A stretch of 33,343 bases of DNA from an archaeon. Lineage in GTDB: Archaea > Hydrothermarchaeota > Hydrothermarchaeia > Hydrothermarchaeales > BMS3B. The notes beneath the pieces were generated by a model that saw nothing but the letters and a program-made list of their open reading frames with translations, had not been told where the DNA came from and did no database searches. How positions within the stretch are numbered: the first letter of the stretch is position 1; the number at the start of each line of letters is the position of its first letter. Location of the stretch: the NCBI GenBank assembly GCA_026989875.1, contig JALSIP010000012.1:1-33343 (forward strand), written 5' to 3'. This document shows positions 25,663 through 33,343 of this stretch, piece by piece. Position numbers and translations under genes: made by a program.

Positions 25663-27012
25663 ATGGTGCTGCTATACTACCTCGGCACCATCCTGCTGAG
25701 CACGGGGGTGCTCCTCCTGCTTCCCGCAGCTTCAGCACCGCTCCTCGGCGAACCCCGTGCGCTGCCCGTGTTCCTGGCTCCTGCCCTGCTCTGCATCTTC
25801 TCCGGCTGTTTTCTGCGTGGGCTCTCATCTGCAGGGGTGCCAGAGCGTCTTACTGCATTTAAAGTGGCAGCACTCGGCTGGCTTCTGGCAGCGTTTGCGG
25901 GCAGCCTGCCCTACCTGCTATTCCTGCATTCAGGGGTTGTGGACGCCTACTTTGAGGCTATGTCGGGCTTCACCACCACAGGCATTAGCGTGCTGAATCC
26001 CGGGCAGATGCCCAGGAGTCTGGTATTCTGGCGTAGCCTGACAGAGTGGGCAGGGGGCGTGGGCATTGTGGTGCTGATGCTCGCCTTCTTTCAGCCTGTG
26101 GGGGCTGCGGTCAGGCTGTATCCAGCCGAGGCAAGAAGCGAGCGGCTTGAGCCGAGTATGCTGAGAACCACCTGGAAGATACTGTACATCTACGTCACCC
26201 TCACCCTGGCAGCGATTCTGGTGCTGTACCTGAGCGGTGATGGCGTTTTCAGGGCGGTGAACCATGCCCTCACAGCGGTATCCACGGGAGGGTTCTCAAT
26301 CACTTCAGGAGGATTCGCAGATTCTCCATATGCCACGAGGCTTGCGATTATACCCTTCATGCTGGCAGGGGGCATGAGCTTTGCGCTTCACAGCCGGGTG
26401 ATGGGAGGGGAGTTCAGGAGGTTTATCACCGACCAGGAGGTGCTGGGGATTCTTCTGGTGGTGCTCCTGCTCTCGGGTGCCCTGCACCTTCTGGGCGTGA
26501 GTCTGCTGGATGCTGTGTTCACAGCGGTCTCTGCCATAACCACCACAGGCTTCACCACCCTGGACATCTCAGGCATGAGCGACACCGCAAAGTATCTGCT
26601 GCTTCTCGTGATGCTTGTGGGCGGCTGCACAGGCTCAACCGCAGGCGGAATAAAGATGTTCAGGGCGCTGGTGGTTTTGAAGAGCGCTGAATGGCACCTC
26701 CGCAGGTTTGTGGCACCCAGAGGCGAGCTGCTTCCCCTGAGGCTGAGGGGAAGGAAGACAGAAGAGGAGGTGCTCGCAAGCCTAACCTTCGTGCTCCTGT
26801 ACTTAGGCACGGCTGCTGCCGGGGTGCTTGTTTTCATGCTGCAGGGGCACAGCATGATGGAGGCTGCCTTCACCGTGCTCTCCGCCCAGGGAAATAACGG
26901 ACTCACCGTGCTCTCAGATTACACTGCGCCTGAAGAGGTGCTCATGATACTGCACATGTGGATGGGCAGACTTGAGCTCATCCCCGTGCTTGCCCTTCTG
27001 ATGCGGGAGTAG
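25663..27012 (+). CDS. trkH: TrkH/KtrB-family potassium transporter membrane subunit
   Basis: FEAMSGFTTTGISVL, LTEWAGGVGIVVLML, ALTAVSTGGFS, AVSAITTTGFTTLD, GGCTGSTAGGIKMFRALVVL. Confidence 0.93.
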   Translation: MVLLYYLGTILLSTGVLLLLPAASAPLLGEPRALPVFLAPALLCIFSGCFLRGLSSAGVPERLTAFKVAALGWLLAAFAGSLPYLLFLHSGVVDAYFEAMSGFTTTGISVLNPGQMPRSLVFWRSLTEWAGGVGIVVLMLAFFQPVGAAVRLYPAEARSERLEPSMLRTTWKILYIYVTLTLAAILVLYLSGDGVFRAVNHALTAVSTGGFSITSGGFADSPYATRLAIIPFMLAGGMSFALHSRVMGGEFRRFITDQEVLGILLVVLLLSGALHLLGVSLLDAVFTAVSAITTTGFTTLDISGMSDTAKYLLLLVMLVGGCTGSTAGGIKMFRALVVLKSAEWHLRRFVAPRGELLPLRLRGRKTEEEVLASLTFVLLYLGTAAAGVLVFMLQGHSMMEAAFTVLSAQGNNGLTVLSDYTAPEEVLMILHMWMGRLELIPVLALLMRE

Positions 27013-27014
27013 CG

Positions 27015-27938
27015 CTACCCCCTCACCACAACCACCGGCTTGGTAGCCTGGCATATCACCCCGCCGGTGACGCTGCCTATGAGAAACCTGCTGATGTGCC
27101 CCATGCCCCTGGTGCCCATGACCACCATCCCGTACCCCCCGCGCTCCATCTCGCCCAGAATCTCCTTCACCGGGTCGCCTGAAACCACCCTCACATCGTG
27201 CTGGCTTTCAGCGGGTAGAAGGGTCCTCAGGTGCTCCTCAGCAGCGGCTGCATACTCGGAAATCAGCCTGCGCTTCTCCTCATCACCCAGACCGCTGAGC
27301 GATGAGAAGTACCTCACTGCGGGCTCGTTGACCACGTGGAAGAGCTGCAGGCTGGCGCCGAGGCGGGATGCCAGGCTGGAGGCTGCCTCTATAACCGCCT
27401 TTGAAGCACCTGAGTGGTCCAGGGGGACGAGGATGCGCTTTACCTCCCCGGGGAACTCGGAGCGAGGGCCGACCACCATGACAGGCATGCGGGCGCTCCT
27501 CATCACCTTGTCCGCGGTGCTCCCGAGCGCAACCCTGCTGCCCAGGCGCAGCGAGCCCATTATTATCATCTCCGCCCCCCAGCTCTCCGCCTCCCTGACG
27601 ATCTCCACAGCAGGTTCGCCCTTGCGCACCGCGAAGCCCACCCTGAGCCCCTCGTGGGGAATGTTGTCCACCTCCTCTCTGATGTGCTCCAGAGTCTCCG
27701 CGGCGCTGCGGTCTATCTGCTTTTCAAGCCGCCTCGCCAGCTCACCGACCTCGCAGGCGCCCTTCCTGCAGGAGAGCACCTCGTCCATCTTGGTGAACTC
27801 CTCAAGCTCTGTGGTGTCAGCAACGTAGAGCACCCTGAGCTCTTCGGCGCCGAGGCGTGCCGCAAGCCCCACGGCATGCGCAATAACCCGCCTGGAGTGC
27901 TCGGAGCCGTCGGTGCTCACGAGAAGCCTCCTCATCAC
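27015..27938 (-). CDS. Tandem universal stress protein (two USP domains)
   Basis: 307 aa; RRLLVSTDGSEHSRRVIAHAVGLAARLGAEELRVLYV...GSTADKVMRSARMPVMVVGP and KRILVPLDHSGASKAVIEAASSLASRLGASLQLFHVV...GMVVMGTRGMGHISRFLIGSVTGGVICQATKPVVVVRG. Confidence 0.95.
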   Translation of the reverse strand: MMRRLLVSTDGSEHSRRVIAHAVGLAARLGAEELRVLYVADTTELEEFTKMDEVLSCRKGACEVGELARRLEKQIDRSAAETLEHIREEVDNIPHEGLRVGFAVRKGEPAVEIVREAESWGAEMIIMGSLRLGSRVALGSTADKVMRSARMPVMVVGPRSEFPGEVKRILVPLDHSGASKAVIEAASSLASRLGASLQLFHVVNEPAVRYFSSLSGLGDEEKRRLISEYAAAAEEHLRTLLPAESQHDVRVVSGDPVKEILGEMERGGYGMVVMGTRGMGHISRFLIGSVTGGVICQATKPVVVVRG

Positions 27939-28855
27939 GCACCTCCGAGAGCGCCCCCTGTAAGGGCGTTCTTTATCATGAGCGCACCCACGAAGAGCAT
28001 GAGCACCCCGAAGACCTTCTTGAGGGTGGAGGTGGGTAGATGCCTGTTCAGCCTGGCGCCTATGAAGGTGCCCGCTATGCCGCCTGCCATCAGGAGACCG
28101 CCTATAACCGGGTCAACGTAACCACCCATGAAATAGGTTGCGGTGCCAACGGTGGCTGAGGCGATTATCTGGGTGAGGTCTGTGCCCACTGCCACCTTCA
28201 TGGGAATGCCCAAGAACACCAAACCTGGAACCAGCAGGAAGCCGCCGCCCACGCCCAGAAGCCCGGAGGAGAAGCCCACCGCACCGCCCAGCATGAAGAC
28301 CTGGGGCAGGTTGATGGTGTACTCGGCTATCTTTGTCTTCCTGTATATCTTCATGGGCACAGGCAGCACCATGCCAACATGCAGAAATCTGGCGAGGTGA
28401 TGGAGGGTGCGCCCGATGCGGGTTTCACGGGCTGCAGAAGCTGCGTGCTCGCTGGTTTCGGAGCCTGAGCGCATGAACTTGAGGGCTATGAGGATTACAA
28501 AAACACCAAACACCACCTTGAGCACGGTATTGGGCACGTGCTGCGCAAACCTGGCACCCACAAAAGCCATGGAGGAGCCCGAGACCATGAGTATGAGCGC
28601 CAGCTTCAGGTCAGAGGAGCCGTACCTGTAGTGCTGCAGTGCACCGGAGGCTGCTATGCCTGTGACCTGAAAGAGGCTGGTGCCTATTGCCATCTTTATG
28701 GGCAGCCTGAGGTAGAGGGTGAGAAAGGGCACGATGAGCGTGCCTCCTCCAGCCCCGAGCATGCCGGTGATGCAGCCCACAAGCACGCCGTAAAGCAGCA
28801 CCAGCAGCACATTCACGTCTATGTTTGAGAAGGCAGAGTGAATCACAAAGACCAT
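27935..28855 (-). CDS. TSUP family (TauE/SafE) transporter
   Basis: LYGVLVGCITGMLGAGGGTLIVPFLTLYLRLPIKMAIGTSLFQV ... GGAVGFSSGLLGVGGGFLLVPGLVFLGIPMKVAVGTDLTQI. Confidence 0.94.
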   Translation of the reverse strand: MVFVIHSAFSNIDVNVLLVLLYGVLVGCITGMLGAGGGTLIVPFLTLYLRLPIKMAIGTSLFQVTGIAASGALQHYRYGSSDLKLALILMVSGSSMAFVGARFAQHVPNTVLKVVFGVFVILIALKFMRSGSETSEHAASAARETRIGRTLHHLARFLHVGMVLPVPMKIYRKTKIAEYTINLPQVFMLGGAVGFSSGLLGVGGGFLLVPGLVFLGIPMKVAVGTDLTQIIASATVGTATYFMGGYVDPVIGGLLMAGGIAGTFIGARLNRHLPTSTLKKVFGVLMLFVGALMIKNALTGGALGGA

Positions 28856-28865
28856 GCTCACCACC

Positions 28866-29369
28866 TCATCGCAGCAGCGCTGCACTCAGAAGAGACTTCA
28901 CGGGCATTCTGTCAATTATCATGCTGTAAAGGCTGCTTCTGGTGTTGTAGGGCATTAAAATCACGGGAGCATCACACTTTTTAGCCAGTCTGCTTGCAGG
29001 AATGCCAAAGGGCACAACACCCACCGCGTTCGTCTCCCTCACAGCCTTAGATGCCTCAAGAACAGGGTCACCTATGCCGGCAATGCCAGTGCACCTGACA
29101 CCCTGCTTCCTGCAGAGCTCCCTGAGAGCGTCAACAACCGCCTGCGCCCTCTCAATGCAGCCTTCGGTGATGAATTTCTTCCTTTCATGCACTGTGAAGA
29201 ACTCATCATCAGCGAGACAGGCATTCTTTACAGTTTTCCTGTTCGCAACACATACCGCATAAATATCTGCTCTGAATCGCTTGACCCAATCAACCGCATA
29301 TTTTGAAATTGAATTCACCGTATCATACGCTTTTAAATCAATTGCAAATACGACAGTGGGGGTTCCCAT
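28866..29369 (-). CDS. Universal stress protein-like
   Basis: TPTVVFAIDLKAYDTVNSISKYAVDWVKRFRADIYAVCVANRK...GIAGIGDPVLEASKAVRETNAVGVVPFGIPASRLAKKCDAPVILMPYN; SD GAGGTGG upstream of ATG 29369. Confidence 0.7.
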   Translation of the reverse strand: MGTPTVVFAIDLKAYDTVNSISKYAVDWVKRFRADIYAVCVANRKTVKNACLADDEFFTVHERKKFITEGCIERAQAVVDALRELCRKQGVRCTGIAGIGDPVLEASKAVRETNAVGVVPFGIPASRLAKKCDAPVILMPYNTRSSLYSMIIDRMPVKSLLSAALLR

Positions 29370-29433
29370 GTTATCCACCTCGTTCAGTGTATGATGGTGG
29401 ATAAAACACGCATAATACTTATTTTTTATCCGA

Positions 29434-29453
29434 AAATCATTTCAAAATGATTT
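29434..29453. promoter_or_regulatory. Palindrome AAATCATTT-CA-AAATGATTT, candidate operator
   Basis: 9-2-9 perfect inverted repeat in the AT-rich divergent gap between a USP gene and a wHTH gene. Confidence 0.55.
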
Positions 29454-29611
29454 AAAAGTCAGATAAACGTCATTTACATGATTTTTACATCTCTTTTCAC
29501 ACATTTCCCAAACTAATCCAGTTACAGTTAAATTTTTATTTGCAATCTTTTAGTGTTAGCTGTGTAAAACTGGCAGGCAATAGTGGTAATTCCATGGAGA
29601 TTTAAGGGGAT

Positions 29612-29896
29612 ATGAACAAAAAGCTGCTATGGTGGATATTTGCAGTAACCAAGGGTGGCACGGTCAGAGCAAAAATCGTGAAGAGGCTCAGAGACAGGCC
29701 ATCCACCACAAGCCAGCTTGCAAGAGAGTTCAATCTGACATATCAGGACATAAGGTATCATCTCAGAATTCTGAAGGAGCACAATCTGGTTGAATCAAGC
29801 AACACTTCCATTGCGGTTTACTTTGTGACAGATGAAATGGAGAGGAACTGGGATGAGTTCATGAGAATCCTGAAGGCTATCAGGGGCTCTGAGTGA
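29612..29896 (+). CDS. Winged-helix HTH (ArsR-like) regulator; paralog of 2232-2525
   Basis: MNKKLLWWIFAVTKGGTVRAKIVKRLRDRPSTTSQLAREFNLTYQDIRYHLRILKEHNLVE; shares the KLLWWIF.VT.GG.VRAKIVK N-terminus. Confidence 0.87.
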   Translation: MNKKLLWWIFAVTKGGTVRAKIVKRLRDRPSTTSQLAREFNLTYQDIRYHLRILKEHNLVESSNTSIAVYFVTDEMERNWDEFMRILKAIRGSE

Positions 29897-29958
29897 GGTG
29901 TCCTGCAGGCTCTGCATATTCACCTGCCACTGGATGCTCAGAATTACGCGTGGGTTTT

Positions 29959-29980
29959 CTAACCTTTCGTTATAAAAACT
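29959..29980 (+). promoter_or_regulatory. Promoter of the grpE-dnaK-dnaJ operon with HSR1-like half palindrome CTAAC-CTTTC-GTTAT overlapping the TATA box
   Basis: CTAACCTTTCGTTATAAAAACT read directly; compare CTAAC-N5-GTTAG reported for Archaeoglobus fulgidus HSR1 (one mismatch). Confidence 0.5.
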
Positions 29981-30040
29981 TTAATCTCGTTATGCCGGGT
30001 TCAGGAGTTAGCTTACGTTGTTTCTTGTCCCGGTGGTGGT

Positions 30041-30559
30041 ATGAGCGAGGGCTCGGAGTGTGAGGCAAGGGTTAAGGAGCTGGAGGAGGAGCTTGCCAGA
30101 ACAAGGGAAGAGCTGGAGAAAGCGAGGGGTGAGGCTGAGAGCTACCTGAACCGGCTGCGCTACCTGCAGGCAGACTTTGAAAACTACCGCAAACGCATGC
30201 AGCGGGAGCGCGAGGAGCTTGTGCGCACCGCCTCGGAGCGGGTGGTTACCAGGCTCCTGGAGGTGCTGGACAGCTTTGAGCTTGCCCTTGAGAGTGCAAA
30301 GCGCACCAGAGGTAAGAGGGCTCTGGTGGAGGGTATGCAGCTCATCTACACCCAGCTTCGCGGGATTCTTGAGAAGGAGGGCTTAAAGGAAATCCCCTGC
30401 GAGGGTTGCTTAGACCCCTACTACCACGAGGCTGTGGCGGTGGAGGAGAAGGAGGACTGCGAAGATGGCGAGATTCTTGAGGTGCTGCAGAAGGGCTACA
30501 CCTTAAACGGCAAGGTTATCCGCTACGCCAAGGTTAAGGTGGCTAAGAGAGGTGGTTGA
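30041..30559 (+). CDS. grpE: Nucleotide exchange factor GrpE
   Basis: [77 protein letters not shown]. Confidence 0.95.
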   Translation: MSEGSECEARVKELEEELARTREELEKARGEAESYLNRLRYLQADFENYRKRMQREREELVRTASERVVTRLLEVLDSFELALESAKRTRGKRALVEGMQLIYTQLRGILEKEGLKEIPCEGCLDPYYHEAVAVEEKEDCEDGEILEVLQKGYTLNGKVIRYAKVKVAKRGG

Positions 30560-30560
30560 C

Positions 30561-32486
30561 ATGGCTAAGGAGCGCATCCTCGGTATAGACCTGGGCACAA
30601 CCAACTCCTGCATGGCGATTATAGAGGGGGGCGAGCCCACGGTAATCCCCAACGCAGAAGGCGGGCGCACCACCCCCAGCATGGTGGCTTTTACCACCAA
30701 GGGCGAGCGCTTAGTGGGCATGGCGGCGAAGAAGCAGGCAATCGCCAACCCGGAGCGCACGGTCTTCTCAATAAAGCGCTTCATGGGCAAGACCTACGAC
30801 GAGGCAATAGAGGATGTGAAGCGCATGCCCTACAGGGTTGTGCGCGGACCAAAAAACGACTGCAGGGTCAGGATAGACGACAGAGAGTACACCCCGCAGG
30901 AAATCTCGGCGATGATTCTGAAGAAGCTTAAAGAAGACGCGGAGAACTACCTGGGTGAGAAGATAACCAAGGCTGTTATAACAGTGCCAGCCTACTTCAA
31001 TGACTCCCAGAGGCAGGCGACCAAGGACGCTGGCAGAATCGCTGGCTTAGAGGTGCTCAGGATAATCAACGAGCCCACCGCTTCCACGCTTGCCTACGGC
31101 TTCAACAAGGACGAGGAGAACCGCATCCTCGTGTACGATTTAGGCGGGGGAACCTTTGACGTGAGCATTCTTGAGACGGGTGAGGGGGTGTTTGAGGTCA
31201 AAGCCACCGCTGGAGACACCCACTTAGGCGGGGACGACTGGGACCAGAGGATTATAGACTGGCTGATTCAGGAGTTTAAAGAGCAGGAGGGCATTGACCT
31301 GAGCAAGGACAGGATGGCGATGCAGCGCCTGAAGGATGCGGCAGAGCGCGCAAAGATTGAGCTTTCAGGGCTCAAGGAGACGGAAATCAACCTGCCCTTC
31401 ATAGCTGCCGGCGAGGACGGGCAGCCCAGGCATCTCAGCGTCACTCTGACGAGGGCGAAGTTTGAGGCTATGACCAAAGACCTGCTGGAGCGCACCGTTC
31501 AGCCAATGAAGCAGGCTCTCAGCGATGCCAAGCTCTCGCCAGAGGACATTGACAAGGTCATTCTTGTCGGGGGAGCTACGAGAATGCCCATGGTGCAGCA
31601 GCTGGTGAAGGACTTCTTCGGCAAGGAGGCGTACAAGAACATTAACCCCGATGAATGCGTTGCCATAGGCGCGGCGGTGCAGGCGGGCGTGTTAGCCGGC
31701 GAGGTGCGAGACCTCCTGCTGCTGGACGTGATTCCGCTTTCGCTGGGTATTGAGACTCTTGGAGGAGTGTTCACCAAGCTCATAGAGCGCAACACCACCA
31801 TACCCACCCGCAGGAGCAAGGTCTTCACCACTGCAGCAGACAACCAGACAAGCGTTGAAATCCACGTGCTCCAGGGCGAGCGTCCAATGGCGCAGGACAA
31901 CCACAGCCTCGGGCGTTTCATCTTAGATGGCATTCCTCCAGCTCCGCGCGGCGTGCCCCAGATTGAGGTCACCTTTGACATAGATGCCAACGGCATCCTT
32001 CACGTCTCTGCGAAGGATTTGGGAACAGGAAAGGAGCAGAGCATCAGGGTTACAGCTACCACCAACCTGAGCGAGGAGGAGATTCAGCGCATCCTAAGGG
32101 AAGCCAAGGAGCACGAGGAGGAGGACCGCAGGCGGAAGGAGCTGGTGGAGGCGAAGAACGAGGCTGACTCGCTGCTCTACACCTCCGAAAAGACCATAGA
32201 GGAGTTCAGGGATAAGGTGCCGCAGGAGAAGGTTGAGGCGGTGAGGAAGGCGATTGAGGAGCTTAAGGAGGCGGTGAAGGGCGACAACATCCAGGAGATT
32301 AAGAGCAAAACCGAGGCTCTGCGAAAGGCGGTGAGCGAGATAGGAGCTGTGATATACCAGCAGGCGGCTCAGCAGGCACAGGCGCAGCAGGCGCAGGGGG
32401 AGCAGGCGCAGGCGGCGGGCAGCGGTAACGGGCAGGGCGAGAAGGTTATAAACGCGGAGTATGAGGATGCAGAGAAGAAGAGCTGA
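30561..32486 (+). CDS. dnaK: Chaperone DnaK (Hsp70)
   Basis: [73 protein letters not shown]-terminal Q/A-rich tail. Confidence 0.98.
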   Translation: MAKERILGIDLGTTNSCMAIIEGGEPTVIPNAEGGRTTPSMVAFTTKGERLVGMAAKKQAIANPERTVFSIKRFMGKTYDEAIEDVKRMPYRVVRGPKNDCRVRIDDREYTPQEISAMILKKLKEDAENYLGEKITKAVITVPAYFNDSQRQATKDAGRIAGLEVLRIINEPTASTLAYGFNKDEENRILVYDLGGGTFDVSILETGEGVFEVKATAGDTHLGGDDWDQRIIDWLIQEFKEQEGIDLSKDRMAMQRLKDAAERAKIELSGLKETEINLPFIAAGEDGQPRHLSVTLTRAKFEAMTKDLLERTVQPMKQALSDAKLSPEDIDKVILVGGATRMPMVQQLVKDFFGKEAYKNINPDECVAIGAAVQAGVLAGEVRDLLLLDVIPLSLGIETLGGVFTKLIERNTTIPTRRSKVFTTAADNQTSVEIHVLQGERPMAQDNHSLGRFILDGIPPAPRGVPQIEVTFDIDANGILHVSAKDLGTGKEQSIRVTATTNLSEEEIQRILREAKEHEEEDRRRKELVEAKNEADSLLYTSEKTIEEFRDKVPQEKVEAVRKAIEELKEAVKGDNIQEIKSKTEALRKAVSEIGAVIYQQAAQQAQAQQAQGEQAQAAGSGNGQGEKVINAEYEDAEKKS

Positions 32487-32491
32487 GCTGC

Positions 32492-33343
32492 ATGGCTAAG
32501 AGGGACTACTACGAGGTTCTCGGGGTGCCGAGGAATGCAAGCCAGGAGGAGATTAAGAAAGCCTACCGCAGGCTGGCGCTGAAGTACCATCCCGACAGGA
32601 ACAAGAGCAGGGAGGCGGAGGAGAAGTTCAAGGAGATCAGCGAAGCCTACGCGGTGCTCTCTGACCCGGAGAAGCGCAGGCTCTATGATATGTATGGGCA
32701 CGCTGGTATAGATGAGCGCTACTCGCAGGAGGACATCTTCCGCTCGGCACGCTTTGATGACATCTTCGCGGACCTGGGCTTCGGTGGCATAGACAGGCTC
32801 TTTGACCTCTTTTTTGGCGGTGCTAAGCATGCTCCAAGGCGCGGCGCTGACCTGCGCTTTGACATGGAGATTACCCTTGAGGAAGCTGCAAAGGGCGCGG
32901 AGAAGGTGGTGAGCTACCGCCGCCTTGAGACCTGCTCGCACTGCGGCGGCAGCGGCGCAGAGCCAGGGAGCGGTCTCAGAACCTGCCCCGCCTGCGGGGG
33001 TGCCGGGAGAGTGGGTTTCACCCAGCGCACGCCCTTCGGCACCTACTCGCAGTTCACCACCTGCTCGCAGTGCGGCGGCTCCGGAAGCGTCATCGCCAAG
33101 CCGTGCAGCACCTGCGGCGGCTCTGGCAGGGTGGAGAGGCTGCGCAGGCTCAGTGTTAAGATTCCTCCGGGCGTTGACTCGGGGGCAAGGCTGCGCTTGG
33201 CTGGGGAGGGTGAGGCAGGGGAGAGGGGGGCACCTCCGGGGGATCTGTACATCGTAATTCACGTGAAGGAGCACGAGCTCTTTAAGCGTGCCGGTAAGGA
33301 CCTTTACATAGAGGTGCCGATAACCTTCTCCCAGGCGGCGCTG
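32492..33343 (+). CDS. dnaJ: Chaperone DnaJ (Hsp40), C-terminus cut by window edge
   Basis: [38 protein letters not shown]; zinc repeats [32 protein letters not shown]; frame open at window end. Confidence 0.97.
   Translation, partial: MAKRDYYEVLGVPRNASQEEIKKAYRRLALKYHPDRNKSREAEEKFKEISEAYAVLSDPEKRRLYDMYGHAGIDERYSQEDIFRSARFDDIFADLGFGGIDRLFDLFFGGAKHAPRRGADLRFDMEITLEEAAKGAEKVVSYRRLETCSHCGGSGAEPGSGLRTCPACGGAGRVGFTQRTPFGTYSQFTTCSQCGGSGSVIAKPCSTCGGSGRVERLRRLSVKIPPGVDSGARLRLAGEGEAGERGAPPGDLYIVIHVKEHELFKRAGKDLYIEVPITFSQAAL

Noticed and set aside
27015-29896. Defence island or mobile element around the second USP/TSUP cluster
   Set aside because: No integrase, transposase, terminal repeats, nuclease or toxin genes are visible; the nearest tRNA (24414) has no adjacent integrase or repeated tRNA fragment that I could find.
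32356-32420. Short CAGGCGCAG-type repeats suggesting a tandem repeat element
   Set aside because: They encode the Q/A-rich C-terminal tail of DnaK, common in this family.
32369-33274. 301-aa minus-strand ORF spanning the dnaK end and dnaJ
   Set aside because: Antisense to dnaK/dnaJ; Cys/Ala-rich C-terminus is simply the complement of the DnaK Q/A-rich tail.

Overview
This is a gene-dense archaeal (euryarchaeal) chromosome segment. Most of it is conserved housekeeping genes, with two accessory-looking stretches near the ends. Left end (1-3.3 kb): a TSUP/TauE-SafE transporter (cut by the window edge), a USP-TM fusion, two universal stress proteins (USPs), a winged-HTH regulator and two paralogous ~100-aa 3-TM proteins. 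Middle: a cooS-type Ni-CO dehydrogenase with a CX2C D-cluster motif; an FTR1 iron permease behind DtxR/IdeR-like palindromes; a DUF424/RPA-associated/MCM operon; a rhomboid plus an M50-like pseudoprotease pair, divergent from a duplicated wHTH (DUF2250-like) protein. Then a long minus-strand operon: trm56, ATP-grasp, pheA (CM-PDT-ACT), UPF0285/methanogenesis marker 12, mevalonate kinase, isopentenyl phosphate kinase, type 2 IPP isomerase, RNase J and gltX. Next come a DUF2095-like protein, a nucleotide-sugar dehydrogenase, a polysaccharide deacetylase lipoprotein, trpA overlapping tRNA-Pro(TGG), pelota and TrkH. Right end: a tandem USP, a TSUP transporter, a USP and a second paralog of the wHTH regulator, then a grpE-dnaK-dnaJ operon. 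The best candidate for an under-described system is the wHTH/USP/TSUP-transporter/3-TM-protein module, which occurs in two divergent versions. Other notable points are the trpA/tRNA-Pro overlap, the iron-box promoter, the CooS D-cluster motif, an exact 48-nt repeat between the 3-TM paralogs, and a possible HSR1-like heat-shock operator. All calls come from reading translations and sequence by eye; no database search was run.
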